64,000 nt of DNA from Catonia carolina (Eukaryota > Arthropoda > Insecta > Hemiptera > Achilidae), in contig JAQMRL010000007.1 in the NCBI GenBank assembly GCA_035578175.1, positions 47,430,727 to 47,494,726 on the forward strand. The letters are read 5' to 3'. Both the position numbers and the translations under genes were made by a program. The first letter of the stretch is position 1; every line of letters starts with the position of its first letter. Shown here piece after piece: positions 8,580 through 20,009 of this stretch. The notes under the pieces are model-generated. The model made no database searches and was not told the DNA's origin. It worked only from the letters and a program-made list of their open reading frames with translations.

Positions 8580-9528
8580 GGTGATTCAAAAAGAGCGCCG
8601 GTTTTGATATATCAAATTAAGAGATTTATTTTATTGAAAAACTGAAAATAAATACATCAACAAGTTCATCTTACCTTCCGATTTCATGTATGAAAAATGA
8701 TGTCATGCATGTGTCCTCCTCTACTGCGCTGGCACGCATCAACTCTGTCCATGAAATTGGATATTACTGCACGACAAGTTTCGACTTCCATTTGCCCGAT
8801 AACCCGTCGAATTTCCTCCTTCAAGTCATTGATGTTTCGGGGTTTATTGGCATACACCAATGACTTCAGATGACCCCAAAGATGAAAGTCACAAGGCGTC
8901 AAGTCACACGACCTTGGTGGCCATTGATGGTCGGAATTACGAGAAATGATGCGATCCTGGAACCGTTCACGGAGCAACAACATTGTTTCTCGTGCAGCAA
9001 CTGAATTTTATACGGGTGATATTGGAGATCGTACCGAAGAATTCTCCGTACAGAAGAACATCGTAAACCCAATTGTTGAGAACGGCGACGTATTGATTTT
9101 GCTGGGCTAACAGCCACACTGTCACAAACCAACGCAACGTTCTGCTCAGTTCGGCCAGAACGACGACGTCCAGAACTTTTAAGGTCGACTGTTGAACCCG
9201 TCTCAAAAAACTTTTTCATGAGCCTGCGAACTGTTGATTCATTCGGAGCTTCATTACGTCCTAGAGTACCGCGAAGTCGCCTGACAGTAGCCGCATAACT
9301 CTCTCCACTCTGGTAAAATGTTTTGACGATTAACACTCGTTGTGCAATAGTAAACTTCTCCATGGTTAGACACAGACTGCGAGAGTACTACACTGCGAAC
9401 AAGAGAAACTACAACTGAATCGTCAATCGGAATGTTCTCCGAAATAGAAATGAGGTCTAACAATGTTGCCAACCGATAAACAAAAATTTACCAGCCGTTT
9501 GAAAACCGGCGCTCTTTTTGAATCACCC
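8580..9528 (-). mobile_element. Internally deleted mariner-like element nested in Tigger
   Basis: Terminal inverted repeats GGTGATTCAAAAAGAGCGCC (8580) and its complement ending 9527 enclose a minus-strand transposase fossil. The size is about 950 bp. The TSD is not clear from the junctions. It belongs to the IS630/mariner-like group common in arthropods, whose transposase has an N-terminal helix-turn-helix. Confidence 0.8.
8684..9363 (-). pseudogene. Mariner-like transposase, central catalytic part deleted
   Basis: The N-terminal part (from 9363) starts MEKFTIAQRVLIVKTFYQSG, followed by RLMKKFFETGSTVDLKSSGR and RRRSQQLGLRCSSVRRILR: a double helix-turn-helix with the linker. Near 8985-9000 the frame jumps from HPYKIQLLHE to RERFQDRIISRNSDHQWPPR, SCDLTPCDFHLWGHLKSL and NDLKEEIRRVIGQME. 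The third catalytic Asp (CDLTPCDF) is present but the first two are missing. The element is therefore a deletion derivative with two overlapping frames at the junction. The start at 9363 fits the family, just inside the right TIR. Confidence 0.8.
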
Positions 9529-9756
9529 GTTATTTATAATTACCTTGGTTTATTCGAATTTTTCCATATACGGATCGGCTGGTCGCAATATTAGTCCGGA
9601 TGAGACAGGTTCTACTGTACTACCATTCCATGGATTGTGAAAAAAAGGAATTTTTGAAAGAAAGGTAATATGGTAAAGAGATAATACAATAATAGTCTTC
9701 TAACTTGATTACAGAATTCGTTCTTAAAATATTTGAATTTTGTTTTCTTTTATTAG

Positions 9757-9813
9757 GTTGATTGCATCCAAGAAAATCTTAAACACAATTCTACAAGGCA
9801 CCATCGAAAAATG
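9757..9813 (+). CDS. ZP-domain protein, small exon with basic cleavage-like site
   Basis: A 57-bp phase-0 exon, too short to stand out as an open frame, with acceptor TTCTTTTATTAG|GTTG and donor AAAATG|GTAAGT. It encodes VDCIQENLKHNSTRHHRKM. Joined to the preceding exon it completes CPMVDC, the last cysteines of the ZP-C core. NST is an N-glycosylation sequon and RHHRK offers an R-x-x-R furin-type motif. ZP proteins are normally released from the membrane by furin-like cleavage between the ZP domain and the transmembrane helix, which is where this lies. Both flanking exons agree in phase. Confidence 0.82.
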
Positions 9814-10495
9814 GTAAGTAATTTTGGTAACAGAAAATATCTTCTGATATTTTATATATATTTAAATTACTTGTAACTGAAAAAACATCTATTAATACTT
9901 CTGGACGTAAAATATTGGTAGGAGTATTGTTATTCTTGAGTTATTTAGTTAACTTCCACAACAAATGTTATCCTCTTACTTTCTCATTAAAACACATACT
10001 TCCTTTTCTTAATTTTTAAACTGAAAGTATATAAATTGACTTTTATCAAGTTTATGGTGATAAAATTAATCTAACCAACTATGTTTTGCCATGTTCAAGG
10101 GTAGATCAATTTTGTTCTTCTGTGATTATTTTTCTACTACTTCAGCTGCTATGGTACTGAATTAGTGACTAAAAGTATGCGTTTTTTACTTAAATACTTA
10201 TGAATTACTAAGATGGATATTAAATTATGCTACAATATATGTAGCCTACATATGAAATAAATTCCAAAACATACCAATAATACATGCAAATTCGGAAAAC
10301 CTTATTCCCCTCCAAAAAAGATCATAAGATCAGTAAATGTGCTCACAAAATTCACAAGATTTCTCTTTGTACTTCCCTTAGTCACATGGTTAATGCTTTT
10401 TTTACCTTATGATGCCCGGTATTGTTTTAAGGTGTGAATGGAACAGATTATTCAGCTTGGGTGCCAAGTAGCAGAAATGTCTTTGGTATAACGTT
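9814..10495. other. Intron, no feature seen
   Basis: AT-rich intron between the 57-bp exon and the first family A repeat; nothing recognised. Confidence 0.4.
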
Positions 10496-10905
10496 TCTAA
10501 GGCCCTGTTGTTTAGGTCAACAGCCGAAAGACTAGTTTGAACCTCTAGAGGTTTTACTAAGTAAAAACGAGGAGTGAGGTGATTTAGTATTGCCTTCCTC
10601 ATTGAGTTGAAAGAGTACGTTTATTAGCATGCCAGGCACTCCGAAAAGCACCTACTTTCAATCCTGCAAATGACACTTTCACTTCATTCACCACAGGGTC
10701 TGGCTGTACAGTGAAATTCATTACTCTCAGAGGAGATAACTCTGACTAGTGTTTTTTACACTTCTACCTATTCTGTTCTCAAATAGTTCAGTCATAATTG
10801 GCTGACTATATGATAAGAAACAGAACTATGTTTTGTTGCCCTGGAACCAACAGATCGAGTGCAATTAATTTAACACCCACCTGCCTGTTATGGGCATCTA
10901 AGGCC
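10496..10905 (+). repeat. Family A interspersed repeat, copy 1, with 9-bp TSD
   Basis: The 392-bp unit (10505-10896) starts CTGTTGTTTAGGTCAACAGC and ends CCTGTTATGGGCA. It is flanked by TCTAAGGCC at 10496-10504 and 10897-10905. Internal landmarks shared by all copies are CAGCCGAAAG, GGTTTGAACCTCTAGAGG, CTTCCTCA, ACAGGGTCTGGCTGTA, CTCAGAGGAGATAACTCTGA and CAGATCGAGTGCAA. It has no terminal inverted repeats, poly-A or convincing ORF; the class is unknown. Confidence 0.75.
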
Positions 10906-10919
10906 TTATGCAAAAGTAA

Positions 10920-12135
10920 AAAATCTGGTGTGAAACACGACTTTCTCTTGCCAATATAAATAATAAAAAATATAGCTGATGTTTTATCATGAATAAACTA
11001 AATATAAATTGAATAGCATAACCTAATTTTAATCATAAGTGAATAATGCAAAATGAAAATCTATCTCTATAGAACTTAAAACACGGAAAATCATTACTTG
11101 ACGCTGAACTAGGCTCTGTAAGAACAAATGCTCGTAATAAAAGCTTTAGGTCTTAATTTTCTATAACTTTGACTATACACGTTTATCGTAAAATGTATAC
11201 TACTAATGCCGCAATCTTAAATAATCCCATTTTTTATCGATTTTAAAAGCATAAAAAATCACTAATTGACGCCATAAGCGTAAATTCAGAATTTGATTGG
11301 GGTAGCAGGAGTTAACCAGGTCAGTAGAGGGTTCCGGGGTCCTCCCCAGAAATCTTTTAACTTTACCATTAAAGTGGTAGATTTTAGAGCGTTTTGAGAG
11401 GCTGTTACAAGTTCAAAGTCATTGCCAACAACCAATTTTTTTCACCTGAGTTTCACTGCTCAATGGAACTCGGAAACAAATTATAGGTAACAGTAAATAA
11501 TAATATAGTGTCTATAAATTTTTTCTTTCGTTTTTGTGTCAGATTGGGATGGAAAATTTCAACCCCCGCCGCCCCCAATTTGCGCTATGATGACGTAATC
11601 GTTGTACAAAAACAGTTGTACGTTTTTACTTTCCAACAACTTTGTGTACGCTTTTGCCCTAAAATGTTTATTAAGGCTGGTCTTAAAAAAAATTACCATA
11701 AGACCACAGCACTCCCAAGGATTTCAGCAGACATGGTGCTTACCTTATCTTGTGCAGCATAAAAAATATAGTAAATGAGGCGTTGTTAAAAAAAACCGTA
11801 GGAGCCGTTTTTGAAGAAATCACAAAAAGTGACAAATCTCACGAATAAACTACTCCTTCCGGTAGATCGATTTACGACTTGATAAAAATGTTCGTGTCAG
11901 GTTCCGTAGTGACAACTTGGAACTTAAGATCCAAGTTTCAACTTCAGACGCTATCCCGTGTGATATTTTGTTCGCTCGCGCGGGAACACACACACACACC
12001 AATCACTAAAAACACGTTTTTGTGTTCAGGGAGCCTGGACGTGTAATTCCGGTAAAAACTAAATTTAGAAAAATCGACAAGAAAACAATACGTAGGCCTA
12101 TTTTCCTACATATTCATATAGGGCAAGAGAAAATA
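10920..12135 (+). repeat. Family E repeat, long copy
   Basis: It begins CTGGTGTGAAACACGACTTT and CTCTTGCC and ends GGGCAAGAGAAAAT, so the termini are short inverted repeats (ACTTTCTCTTGCC / GGCAAGAGAAAGT). Inside, a degenerate ~130-bp unit is repeated (landmarks TTGACGC..AAACTA..CT..GTA.A and TACTAAGAC.G.AATCTTA). There follow the segment TTTCAGCAGACATGGTGCTT, a short CA run and the 3' segment. There is no coding capacity. It starts about 15 bp after the TSD of family A copy 1. Confidence 0.7.
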
Positions 12136-12340
12136 AAAAAACGTAATTAGTTAGACATCTGTAAACATAAATTTGAATAATTCTGAACACCAAATTGCAA
12201 GAATTTTTGTATTAATTCAAAATTACAATAATGTGTTAATAGCGTGATATTTCAGTTGCGAGTTCCTATGTTTATAATAAGTGTCATGAAAATAATGGTT
12301 CTAAATTTGTAAAATTTTTATTTCATTGATATTTATTTAG

Positions 12341-12452
12341 GAAGGTGAAGATAAAGTTTTAGATTACATCCAACTTTTTAACAGCGTTGAAGTCATCGCT
12401 CCTGGAATCGAGATGGACAACTTGAAACAATACAGACGTCTTCCTAATCATG
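12341..12452 (+). CDS. ZP-domain protein, exon after the ZP core
   Basis: A 112-bp exon with acceptor GATATTTATTTAG|GAAGG and donor CATG|GTAAGA. It starts in phase 0 and leaves one base for the next exon. The product is EGEDKVLDYIQLFNSVEVIA, then PGIEMDNLKQYRRLPNH. It lies between the ZP core and the transmembrane helix. The LFNSVEVIAPGIE segment looks like the hydrophobic external patch region of ZP proteins, and YRRLP is a second basic site. These roles are inferred from position. The next intron is 8545 bp, the longest in the window. Confidence 0.82.
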
Positions 12453-12620
12453 GTAAGATTTAAAAAAAAAAAATTTTTTTATTGCTGTGATAATCGTATA
12501 CAGTAAAATAACTCGATGTTATATGTGCAAAAATGTAGGGTTTCTAGGAAATTGCGTTAGTTTATTGTGTTCGTTTTTTGTTGTATTTCCGAAAAATCAA
12601 GATTGCTATAAATTATTGTA

Positions 12621-13570
12621 CTGGATGTCCCACGAAGAGGTTGCTATTTTTGAATTAATATGCCGGACGTATCGCACACTCTACAGACTGGAAACTTTAC
12701 AGTTATAATAAATAAATATGTAAAAAAGTACCCTCGAGTTTCATTTGCTTATGATTAATAAAAACAAAATGGAGGAAAGTAATTTTATTTGCATAACCAT
12801 TTCAAATTGGTGATTTGTTACAATGTTACTTAAGTAATAAAATGAAAGAAATGGAAAAAATATGAACACAATTTATTTCATTAACCTTTATTCGAACTGA
12901 TGTCCATCAATAGCTATGGACTGATAGCAACGAAACAAAAATGAGTCATAAGCGTTTTTGAAAAATTGCCGAGGTACCTACAGCAGTTCCTCTTCAATCA
13001 GCCTCATTAATTCATCGTCTGTTGCAATGGTGTGGGAATAAACCTTTTCCTCCCAAAAGCCCTATAGGAAAAAATCGCAAACAGACGAGTCTGGCGATCT
13101 TGGAGGCCAGTCCAGGAGGTCGCTGCTTCGACCTGTACAACGGTTAGGAAGATTTTGGTTTAAAACCGCTTTAGCCACATTAGTAAAATGTGGAGGAGCT
13201 CCATCATGCTGAAAGAAATATCCTGCATCACCGCCTGAGAAAGATGAGGAACTATGTGATAAATTAAAATTGATGCGTATCTGTCTCCAGTCATTGTCTG
13301 ATGGAATGTGTAATACGATAAAACGTCACCCTTGGTGAGAGCAACCCACGCTGTTATTCCCTTTGATTTCAAATGGTTTTATCCTCAAGATTATTGTTCA
13401 TTTTTGATATTATTTTCTTTTTCCGCCATTTTGTTTTGATTAATCATAAGCAAATGAAACTCGAGGGTAATTTTTTACTTATCTATATAACCGTAAAGTT
13501 CGCAGTCTGTAGTGTGCGATACGTCCGGCATATTAATTCAAAAATAGTAACCTCTTCGTGGGACAACCGG
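12621..13570 (-). mobile_element. Mariner-like DNA transposon with ~150-bp terminal inverted repeats
   Basis: TA dinucleotides (12619-12620, 13571-13572) flank long inverted repeats: left CTGGATGTCCCACGAAGAGG, right complement CCGGTTGTCCCACGAAGAGG, with matching GCCGGACGTATCGCACACT further in and CTCGAGTTTCATTTGCTTATG near the inner ends. The interior encodes a decayed transposase on the minus strand. Confidence 0.82.
12885..13385 (-). pseudogene. Mariner-like transposase, C-terminal half
   Basis: With frameshifts the minus strand reads KSKGITAWVALTKGDVLSYY, FFQHDGAPPHFTNVAKAVLN, WPPRSPDSSVCDFFL-stop-G, then AYDSFLFRCYQSIAIDGHQF. DGAPPH and VCDFFL are the second and third catalytic Asp regions of an IS630/mariner-type DDE domain. 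The tryptophan after FFL is now a stop and the N-terminal half is missing. It is dead. Confidence 0.75.
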
Positions 13571-13589
13571 TATTTATAATAAAAATAAC

Positions 13590-15420
13590 AATTAAGTAAA
13601 TTTTATCACTGTATTTAAACCATTTTAAAAAATTATAAGGCCAACTTCCATATTTTTCCGTACTCACTAATACGATAAAATAGCGAACTATCTCACAGTG
13701 ATAGTAGTAGGCAACTACTGGCCACTCACTGTTTAGGAGCATTCCGTCGCCAAGACTTTTTGACACAAAAAATTATCTATCAAACAAGTAATGTTTGTTT
13801 TTTATAAAAATAAATTAATTTATTTTCATAGCATAAAAGTTAGTGATGATGAAGCCGTTTGAAACGTGCAGACTACATAAAAACCACGACTTTGTAGTTC
13901 TAGCGTTTTCCGCCCCCAGACTTTGCCAACTTCCAGTTTCTGGCATCTATTTTGCCTAATTGGTCGTACCAGCCGTGCATTCTTCCATTTTTCACGACTT
14001 AATCAAAAATAATTTAGGAAGTAAAAATATTAGGTACCAGTTAATGATAATCGATGAATATAATTAATGATTCGATTAATACGAGGGTTTTTTCAAACTC
14101 CGATAGGTTATGAAAATAAAACTAATGAGAATAATCAAATAAATTTATTATCAAAAGTTACATAAATCTTTCGTTACTTTTCAACATAATCATATTTAAA
14201 TGGAGGCATTTTTCATTCCAAAGTAAAAATTAAAATTGAAATTTGGATTATAGTGTATAATTTTAAAGTTTAAATTAGAAAACCTTACGTTAAATCTACA
14301 GATGGATTAATAATGATACAACTTTATTTATTTCCTTATTTTTAACAATATTAACTCGTACTTTCTCTTCCCAAAAGTAAATTATAATATATTTACAATT
14401 CACAATGTAAAAGGTGGAGTTAATTGACCTACCCAACTATGACAAAAAAGCCATGTCCTAGGGATTGTTCAGTAATTGGAGAAAACATGTTTATTATAAA
14501 AATTATTGTTTTAAAAAATCAGAAAACACGCAGTGAAAAATACGCCGATTTAGATGACACTAAGAATCGGTTGAGCACTGTATGGTATAAAATTTTAACA
14601 ACAATTTTTAATGAATGTAAAGAGTACAGAAAAAAGAGTGAATCCCATATTTTAAAACGCTACTGAAGAAGTAAATTTAAGTTTGGTTGCTGAGTTAAGT
14701 TTTTTGCTAAAGAGCTCAGTGGATGATTTTTTTGGTTCTATTTGACAAAAAAATCATTTTCGATAGAAATTCTATTAAAGTTCGAAGGCTCTCATTTATT
14801 TAAAAAAAATTCTGATTTCTTAATTTTGGTACCGACATATTACGCCTTGGAAATTTATATTTTGCTATTAAACGTTTTTAAAACTTTACTTTTCTATAAT
14901 ACACTTCTTATAATTTTATTATGTGTACGCTTCATCTATAAAAAAACCGTAATATTACACTGTTTCTTCAATGAATGAACGAACGGTATCTCAATAAAAC
15001 AAGAAAAAACTTTCTATATAACGATTTAGTTTTTAAAAAATAGGTGTTAACACCATTTACTGATTAATATAATTTTTTTTTACTACAGTTAACTGGCTTT
15101 ACTCTAAACCTTTTGATACAAAGGGACATAGAGTACGGAATTTGGAGTGATTTAAAAAAACAAATCTTGGAATACGTTTGAGTCAGTAAAACGTTATGAT
15201 TTCTGGAAAAATTTATCTCAATTCTTGAACGAAATATTTAAGATTAAAAAGTCAAAATTTCACAAAATAAAATTTTGATTTTTCTGTGACATTCTTTTGT
15301 TCTTATTTAGTTATTTATTCGTGTGAAACAAATGTTAATGAAATATATTTGTAATTTTTCTAGGATAATTTTCTCTACAAAAATAACAGAAAAGTTCATA
15401 AATAATTTTTTAAAGGTAAT
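13590..15420. other. Intron 5, no supported feature
   Basis: AT-rich sequence. Open frames at 14424-14666 and 14742-14978 (+) and 13533-13766 (minus) are of unremarkable composition and match no domain I know. Confidence 0.35.
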
Positions 15421-15427
15421 CTCCCCC

Positions 15428-15838
15428 GTTGTTGTTGTTGCTCAAGTCATCAGCCGAAAGGTTGGTTTGAACCTCTAGTCTAGAGGCTTCACTAAGTAAA
15501 ACGAGGGGTAAAGTGGTTTACCATGCCTTCCTCACTGAGTGGAAAAGTATGATTATCAGGATCCCAGGCCTTCTAAAAAACATCTACTTTCCACCCTGCA
15601 AATGACACCTTCACTTCGTTAATCACAGGGTCTGGCTGTATAATGAAATTCATTACTCTCAGAGGAGATAACTCTGACTAGTTTCTTTTACAATTCTACC
15701 TCTTCTGTTCTTCAATGCTTCAATCATATAATTGGTTGACAATGTATGTGATAAATATAATTTTTTGTAGCCCTGAACTTGCAGATCAAGTGCAAATAAT
15801 TTAATACTCCACCAAAAATTAAGTCAATTGCCTGTTAT
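15428..15838 (+). repeat. Family A repeat, copy 2
   Basis: Same landmarks as copy 1 (CAGCCGAAAGGTTGGTTTGA, ACAGGGTCTGGCTGTA, AGAGGAGATAACTCTGA). The flanks ATCTCCCCC and ATCTCTCCCC could be an imperfect TSD. The 3' end is altered (CCTGTTAT only). Confidence 0.7.
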
Positions 15839-15839
15839 C

Positions 15840-17400
15840 TCTCCCCGGAATTTATAAAAATTTTAAGTTTTTTCAGTTTATGTGATACAAATTTAAAGGA
15901 TTTTACTGGGATTACTTAAAAGTAATTTATTAATGAAAGAACACACAGTAATTCTTTAAATATCCGTAAAGTAACCATCTACAAAATTTTCACTAAGTGT
16001 AAAATTAATTTACTTCGGTAAGCAATAAATACGGTATATTTGTTCACACCAATTCAATATGAGATACATCAGATTAAAACTATACTCTCCCTGTATTTAA
16101 AGTCTGTTATTTTTAGACAACGAATTTTTTCTTATTTTTGTAATTTCTTAAAGCATAGCATAATAATGACCTTGTCCGATAGTATTTTGGTCTGATATAA
16201 AAATAATATTCGGCAGTAGTTTTTTTTATTTAGTAGAGTTTATTAACCTGGACAGTAGTTGGGGGTTTATTAACAGCAGGAAGGAACAATCTAATTCAGC
16301 ATGAAGCGGTACCGCTATCAGTACGAATTGTTCTCGTAATACCATACTGTACACTGATCCCTCAGCACCCTACTACGAATCCAATCTCAATACAGATTTA
16401 TTTATTTGCTGTATTTGAATAGTTTCAACATTTTTACTTACAATAAAGAAATAACAATATCAAATATTGTTATCAATATTAAATTTATGTTTTTGAGAAT
16501 TCCATTACACAATTATATATAAAATTAAAATTACTAAAATTTATTTATAACAATTAATTTATTTTTTCAGTAGTATTACCGTAAATATTCCTGTTAAGTT
16601 CCATCTTCAACAGATTCGAATTCTGGAGTATCCACAAAGAAACTAAAAATAGTTCAAAAAAACCTTACAATATTACAAAAGAAAAGTTATTTTAAAATTT
16701 TAGTAATGCACCGTTAAAAAAAAATTAAAAATTGTCCTAGTTATTTGAATGTAGTTAACTGATTCAGTACGAAACGCAGTATACATTTATGTTCGAAATC
16801 CAATGTGGCTTGTGGAACATAAACTGTGTTTATATTCTTAATTCTATCGTCTGCTATATTCTGTCCACAAAGGAGGTTGGTTCACTTTTGTGTCCCTGGT
16901 ATGTCAGAAACGTATTTTAATCCTTTAAACCTGCAAATTAATATAGTTTCATTTCTGAGTTAGGTTTCTGTGGCGCTTCTATGTTCGTCACACATAATAG
17001 AGCATATTTTCCTACATCTACATCCTTCTTCTTCGCTTCAGATATTGCTATAGAAGGATTGTAAGATTGTTTTGAATGCAATTTTTTGTTACCTTAGCCT
17101 TGTTAAATAAACCCCAACGTTTTAACAACTTTGATTCTACCGAGACTGGCTTGTATTTCGATGTACAATTGTATTCAATGTCTTGTACAACGATACCAAC
17201 GACTTTTTTAGTAGCTAACAATTTTTCCAGTATTTTCTTTATTATGAATATCAAGAGCGTTTAAAACAGACAAAACTTTAGAAAGTCAGAATGAACAAGT
17301 TCTGTATTTTGAAAATGTTTTTTCAAACTTCAGAACGAATCAGGTGGTACAATTCATGAGGATGTAAAACTGTGGTTTTAAGCTTATTTATCGTTTTTCT
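15840..17400. other. Intron 5, no supported feature
   Basis: Mostly AT-rich. At 17048-17264 both strands are open for over 60 codons (minus strand: LEKLLATKKVVGIVVQDIEY). I cannot assign either; probably a transposon remnant. Confidence 0.3.
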
Positions 17401-17784
17401 ATAAATCTATGATCCATATCACACTTCATTATATGATAACCATAAATTTATGATCCATATCACACTTCATTATGTGATAACCATAAATTTATAATCCATA
17501 TCACACTTCATTATGTGATAACCATAAATTTATGATCCATATCACACTTCATTATGTGATAACCATAAATTTATGATCCATATCACACTTCATTATGTGA
17601 TAACCATAAATTTATGATCCATATCACACTTCATTATGTGATAACCATAAATTTATGATCCATATCACACTTCATTATGTGATAACCATAAATTTATGAT
17701 CCATATCACACTTCATTATGTGATAACCATAAATTTATGATCCATATCACACTTCATTATGTGATAACCATAAATTTATGATCA
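17401..17784. repeat. 41-bp tandem repeat array, about 9.4 copies
   Basis: Nine full units and a partial tenth start every 41 bp from 17401. The unit contains ATAAATTTAT (palindrome), GATCC, then ATCACACTTCATTATGTGAT, in which ATCACA and TGTGAT are inverted 8 bp apart. The first unit (ATAAATCTAT, ATATGAT) and the second (ATAATCC in the next) carry variants; the inner units are essentially identical, the usual sign of homogenisation. It lies in the last intron of the ZP gene. Confidence 0.95.
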
Positions 17785-20000
17785 ATGGTCTGAAGGTTTC
17801 GGTAGTTTTGAATAGCAATAAAAAATATTGATGAGATTCAAATGTTAGGTTTTTGGTAATACACATAATATGTATCCGAATTAAGATTAGGGGTTTGTTG
17901 ATTTATAATGCGCTTAACTTCAGATATCAATGATATTCACTCTATGTATACACGCGGGAATTTGGTTTACCTCGGACTTTTCTTTACCTTCATAACTTCA
18001 TGCCACATGTAACATCTTATGTCCTATTTACAAGTTATTGAATTGAATGGAATAGGACTCATTTTGAAAATAAAAACCTGATGTTTTAAGGTTTAGGGGT
18101 CGTTGTAGGCCACGTCAGATAACAATAATAACATTCTGAAAACTATTCTACAGTCGATATTCTCATTATTTTTCGTTGTAGATAGGGTTTTCTTTTTTCT
18201 TCCTTCCTTTTGGGTGTTAATTCTCTTTTTATCAAATTTCTATTCCACAATCTGTATATTTTGTCGTTTCATTATATTTGTGGTCCTTCCTTACTTTATT
18301 AAAACAGGTGGCAGACAATTTCGTACTGTCATCGGAAATATCAATTATCTCGGCGGACTCTGATACCAAGAAGTTCAAATAATCATCGCTTTGATGTACA
18401 GAAATTCTAAAAAAATAATGCGTAAAATGTTGTGAATTATATGACTCAAAATAACCATATTCTGGGTGGTTTTATTACATTATAATACTGTAATGGCTTA
18501 AAACATTAATAGCTTAAAACTCTCTGGTAACATAAGCACCACATCTAATTCGTTTAACATTTCATTCAAAGATAAAAAATATATTTTGTCATTTTATAAC
18601 GTAGCTTAGGGCCTAATGACCTGAAGTTATATAGCGTGCATACATACCGTAACTTTGGTTTAACATTCAGGCACCGATTTCCTCTCTAAATTAGTCACTA
18701 TTTCTTACTTAAGTCACTACATTCAAGGAATACACATAAATTGAAGTAATTTCTTTTTAAAATTTGGTGAAAAAAAACAAAAGTTTAAAAGAAATTTTGT
18801 CCTTATAGCGTTGATTACTCAAGAATTATAGATGGTTTCTATTCAGAAAAATAAGATCATGAAATATATCATCCTTCCATCTCCAAAGACGGTTGTATTT
18901 TGTGTGAGATTGCCAGAAAACTACACATTTCGAAGAAATATTGTACATAGATAAAATATAAAATACTTCACTTAACGTTTTGCTTTTGATTTTTAGAATC
19001 AATTTTTTCTACGTAGAATTCAGAATTTTTTCTACGAGTAAAACGATTTTTTCAAGGAAGGTCGGTTCATTTTTGTGTCTGTCATATGAAATAAACGTAT
19101 TTTAGCATCATTTTCTAATCTGTATGCATTTTCCGTTCCTTGTGTGACTCTCCAGTAGTTTTCTAAATTGTTTAAAATATTATCATTTTACAATATTATA
19201 ATATTAAATATCAACATAATATTATCATTATCAATATAATTGTTGATGAAAATATTATTAGAAGTTCTGCACATTTTGATAAGTGTAAACTATTTTCATT
19301 CCTACGTTTTGCTAAGATTAAATTTTTACAGTATTTGCAAACAATCTTTATAGAAAAACTATAAAAGGATAAAATTTAACAGTTTACCCGTAGTCTTCTG
19401 TTAACCAATTTGCTAGTTTTTCTTAGTGAATTATATTTATATCAGCATCTAACAAGGAGAAAATAGCCTATTGTCTTAATCACGCGTAAGCTTTTAAATT
19501 TTACTCTTTTATACGATTTATTTGTAGCAATTGTGAGTCTGTATTGTAAAATTAATCATAGAAAATGTTACAATAAAATAAAATTACACTTACCGAAATT
19601 TGTAGAACAATGTTAAAAAAACTGTAGAAAATGTCTGGCGTTGTACAAGGAAACGGAAAACGCACACAACTTAAAAAATATCAATAAAATACGTTTCTCA
19701 ACGATGTTCATCGTGAACATGAGTTCACCAAGGAAGGTAAGGAAGGTGTTCGTAAGGAAGGTAACTCCTTGTGAACAGAATAACAGAAGATAGAATTGGA
19801 TCCCGACCACATTATTTATTGTGATTCGCCCTGGATATGTTAAAACGCTTAAAAATTGTTTTCAATGGAAGAAATATCTACCGAATTATTTAATGTTGTA
19901 GAAACATTTTTGTTAAAAAACATCTATCATAGTTTTTATTAATCGTAAGTCAGTAGTATACTTACTATTATACAGAGCAGAATTATAGTCATGTGAGAAG
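17785..20000. other. Intron 5, no supported feature
   Basis: AT-rich. A ~60-bp motif (GTCGGTTCATTTTTGTGTCT at 19060; GTTGGTTCACTTTTGTGTCC at 16875) occurs twice, so part is repeat-derived. 19725-19775 has short direct GGAAGGTAA repeats. Confidence 0.35.
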
Positions 20001-20009
20001 GCAGTAGGT

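Larger units (their letters stand above)
7921..9617. mobile_element. Tigger/pogo-like DNA transposon remnant with a nested element
   Basis: The left end CAGTAAAACCTGTCACATCC and the right end, reverse-complemented CAGTAGAACCTGTCTCATCC, are inverted repeats flanked by TA dinucleotides (7919-7920, 9618-9619). This is the Tigger type. Only the C-terminal end of a transposase remains inside (8184-8384), so most of the DDE domain was lost. A separate mariner-like element (8580-9528) is inserted in it, so the Tigger copy is older. Host sequence is intron 3 of the ZP gene. Confidence 0.8.

Noticed and set aside
10402..10602. Minus-strand frame sharing a segment with 60275-60550
   Set aside because: The shared part (HFYLVKPLEVQTSLSAVDLN) is the complement of the family A 5' end, not a protein family.
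13846..13885. Another hammerhead-like string (GTGATGATGAAGCC, then GAAACGTGC)
   Set aside because: No complementary stem II between the two boxes and no stem I pairing.
17401..17784. CRISPR-like regular array
   Set aside because: Units are contiguous 41-bp tandem repeats without variable spacers, in a eukaryotic intron.
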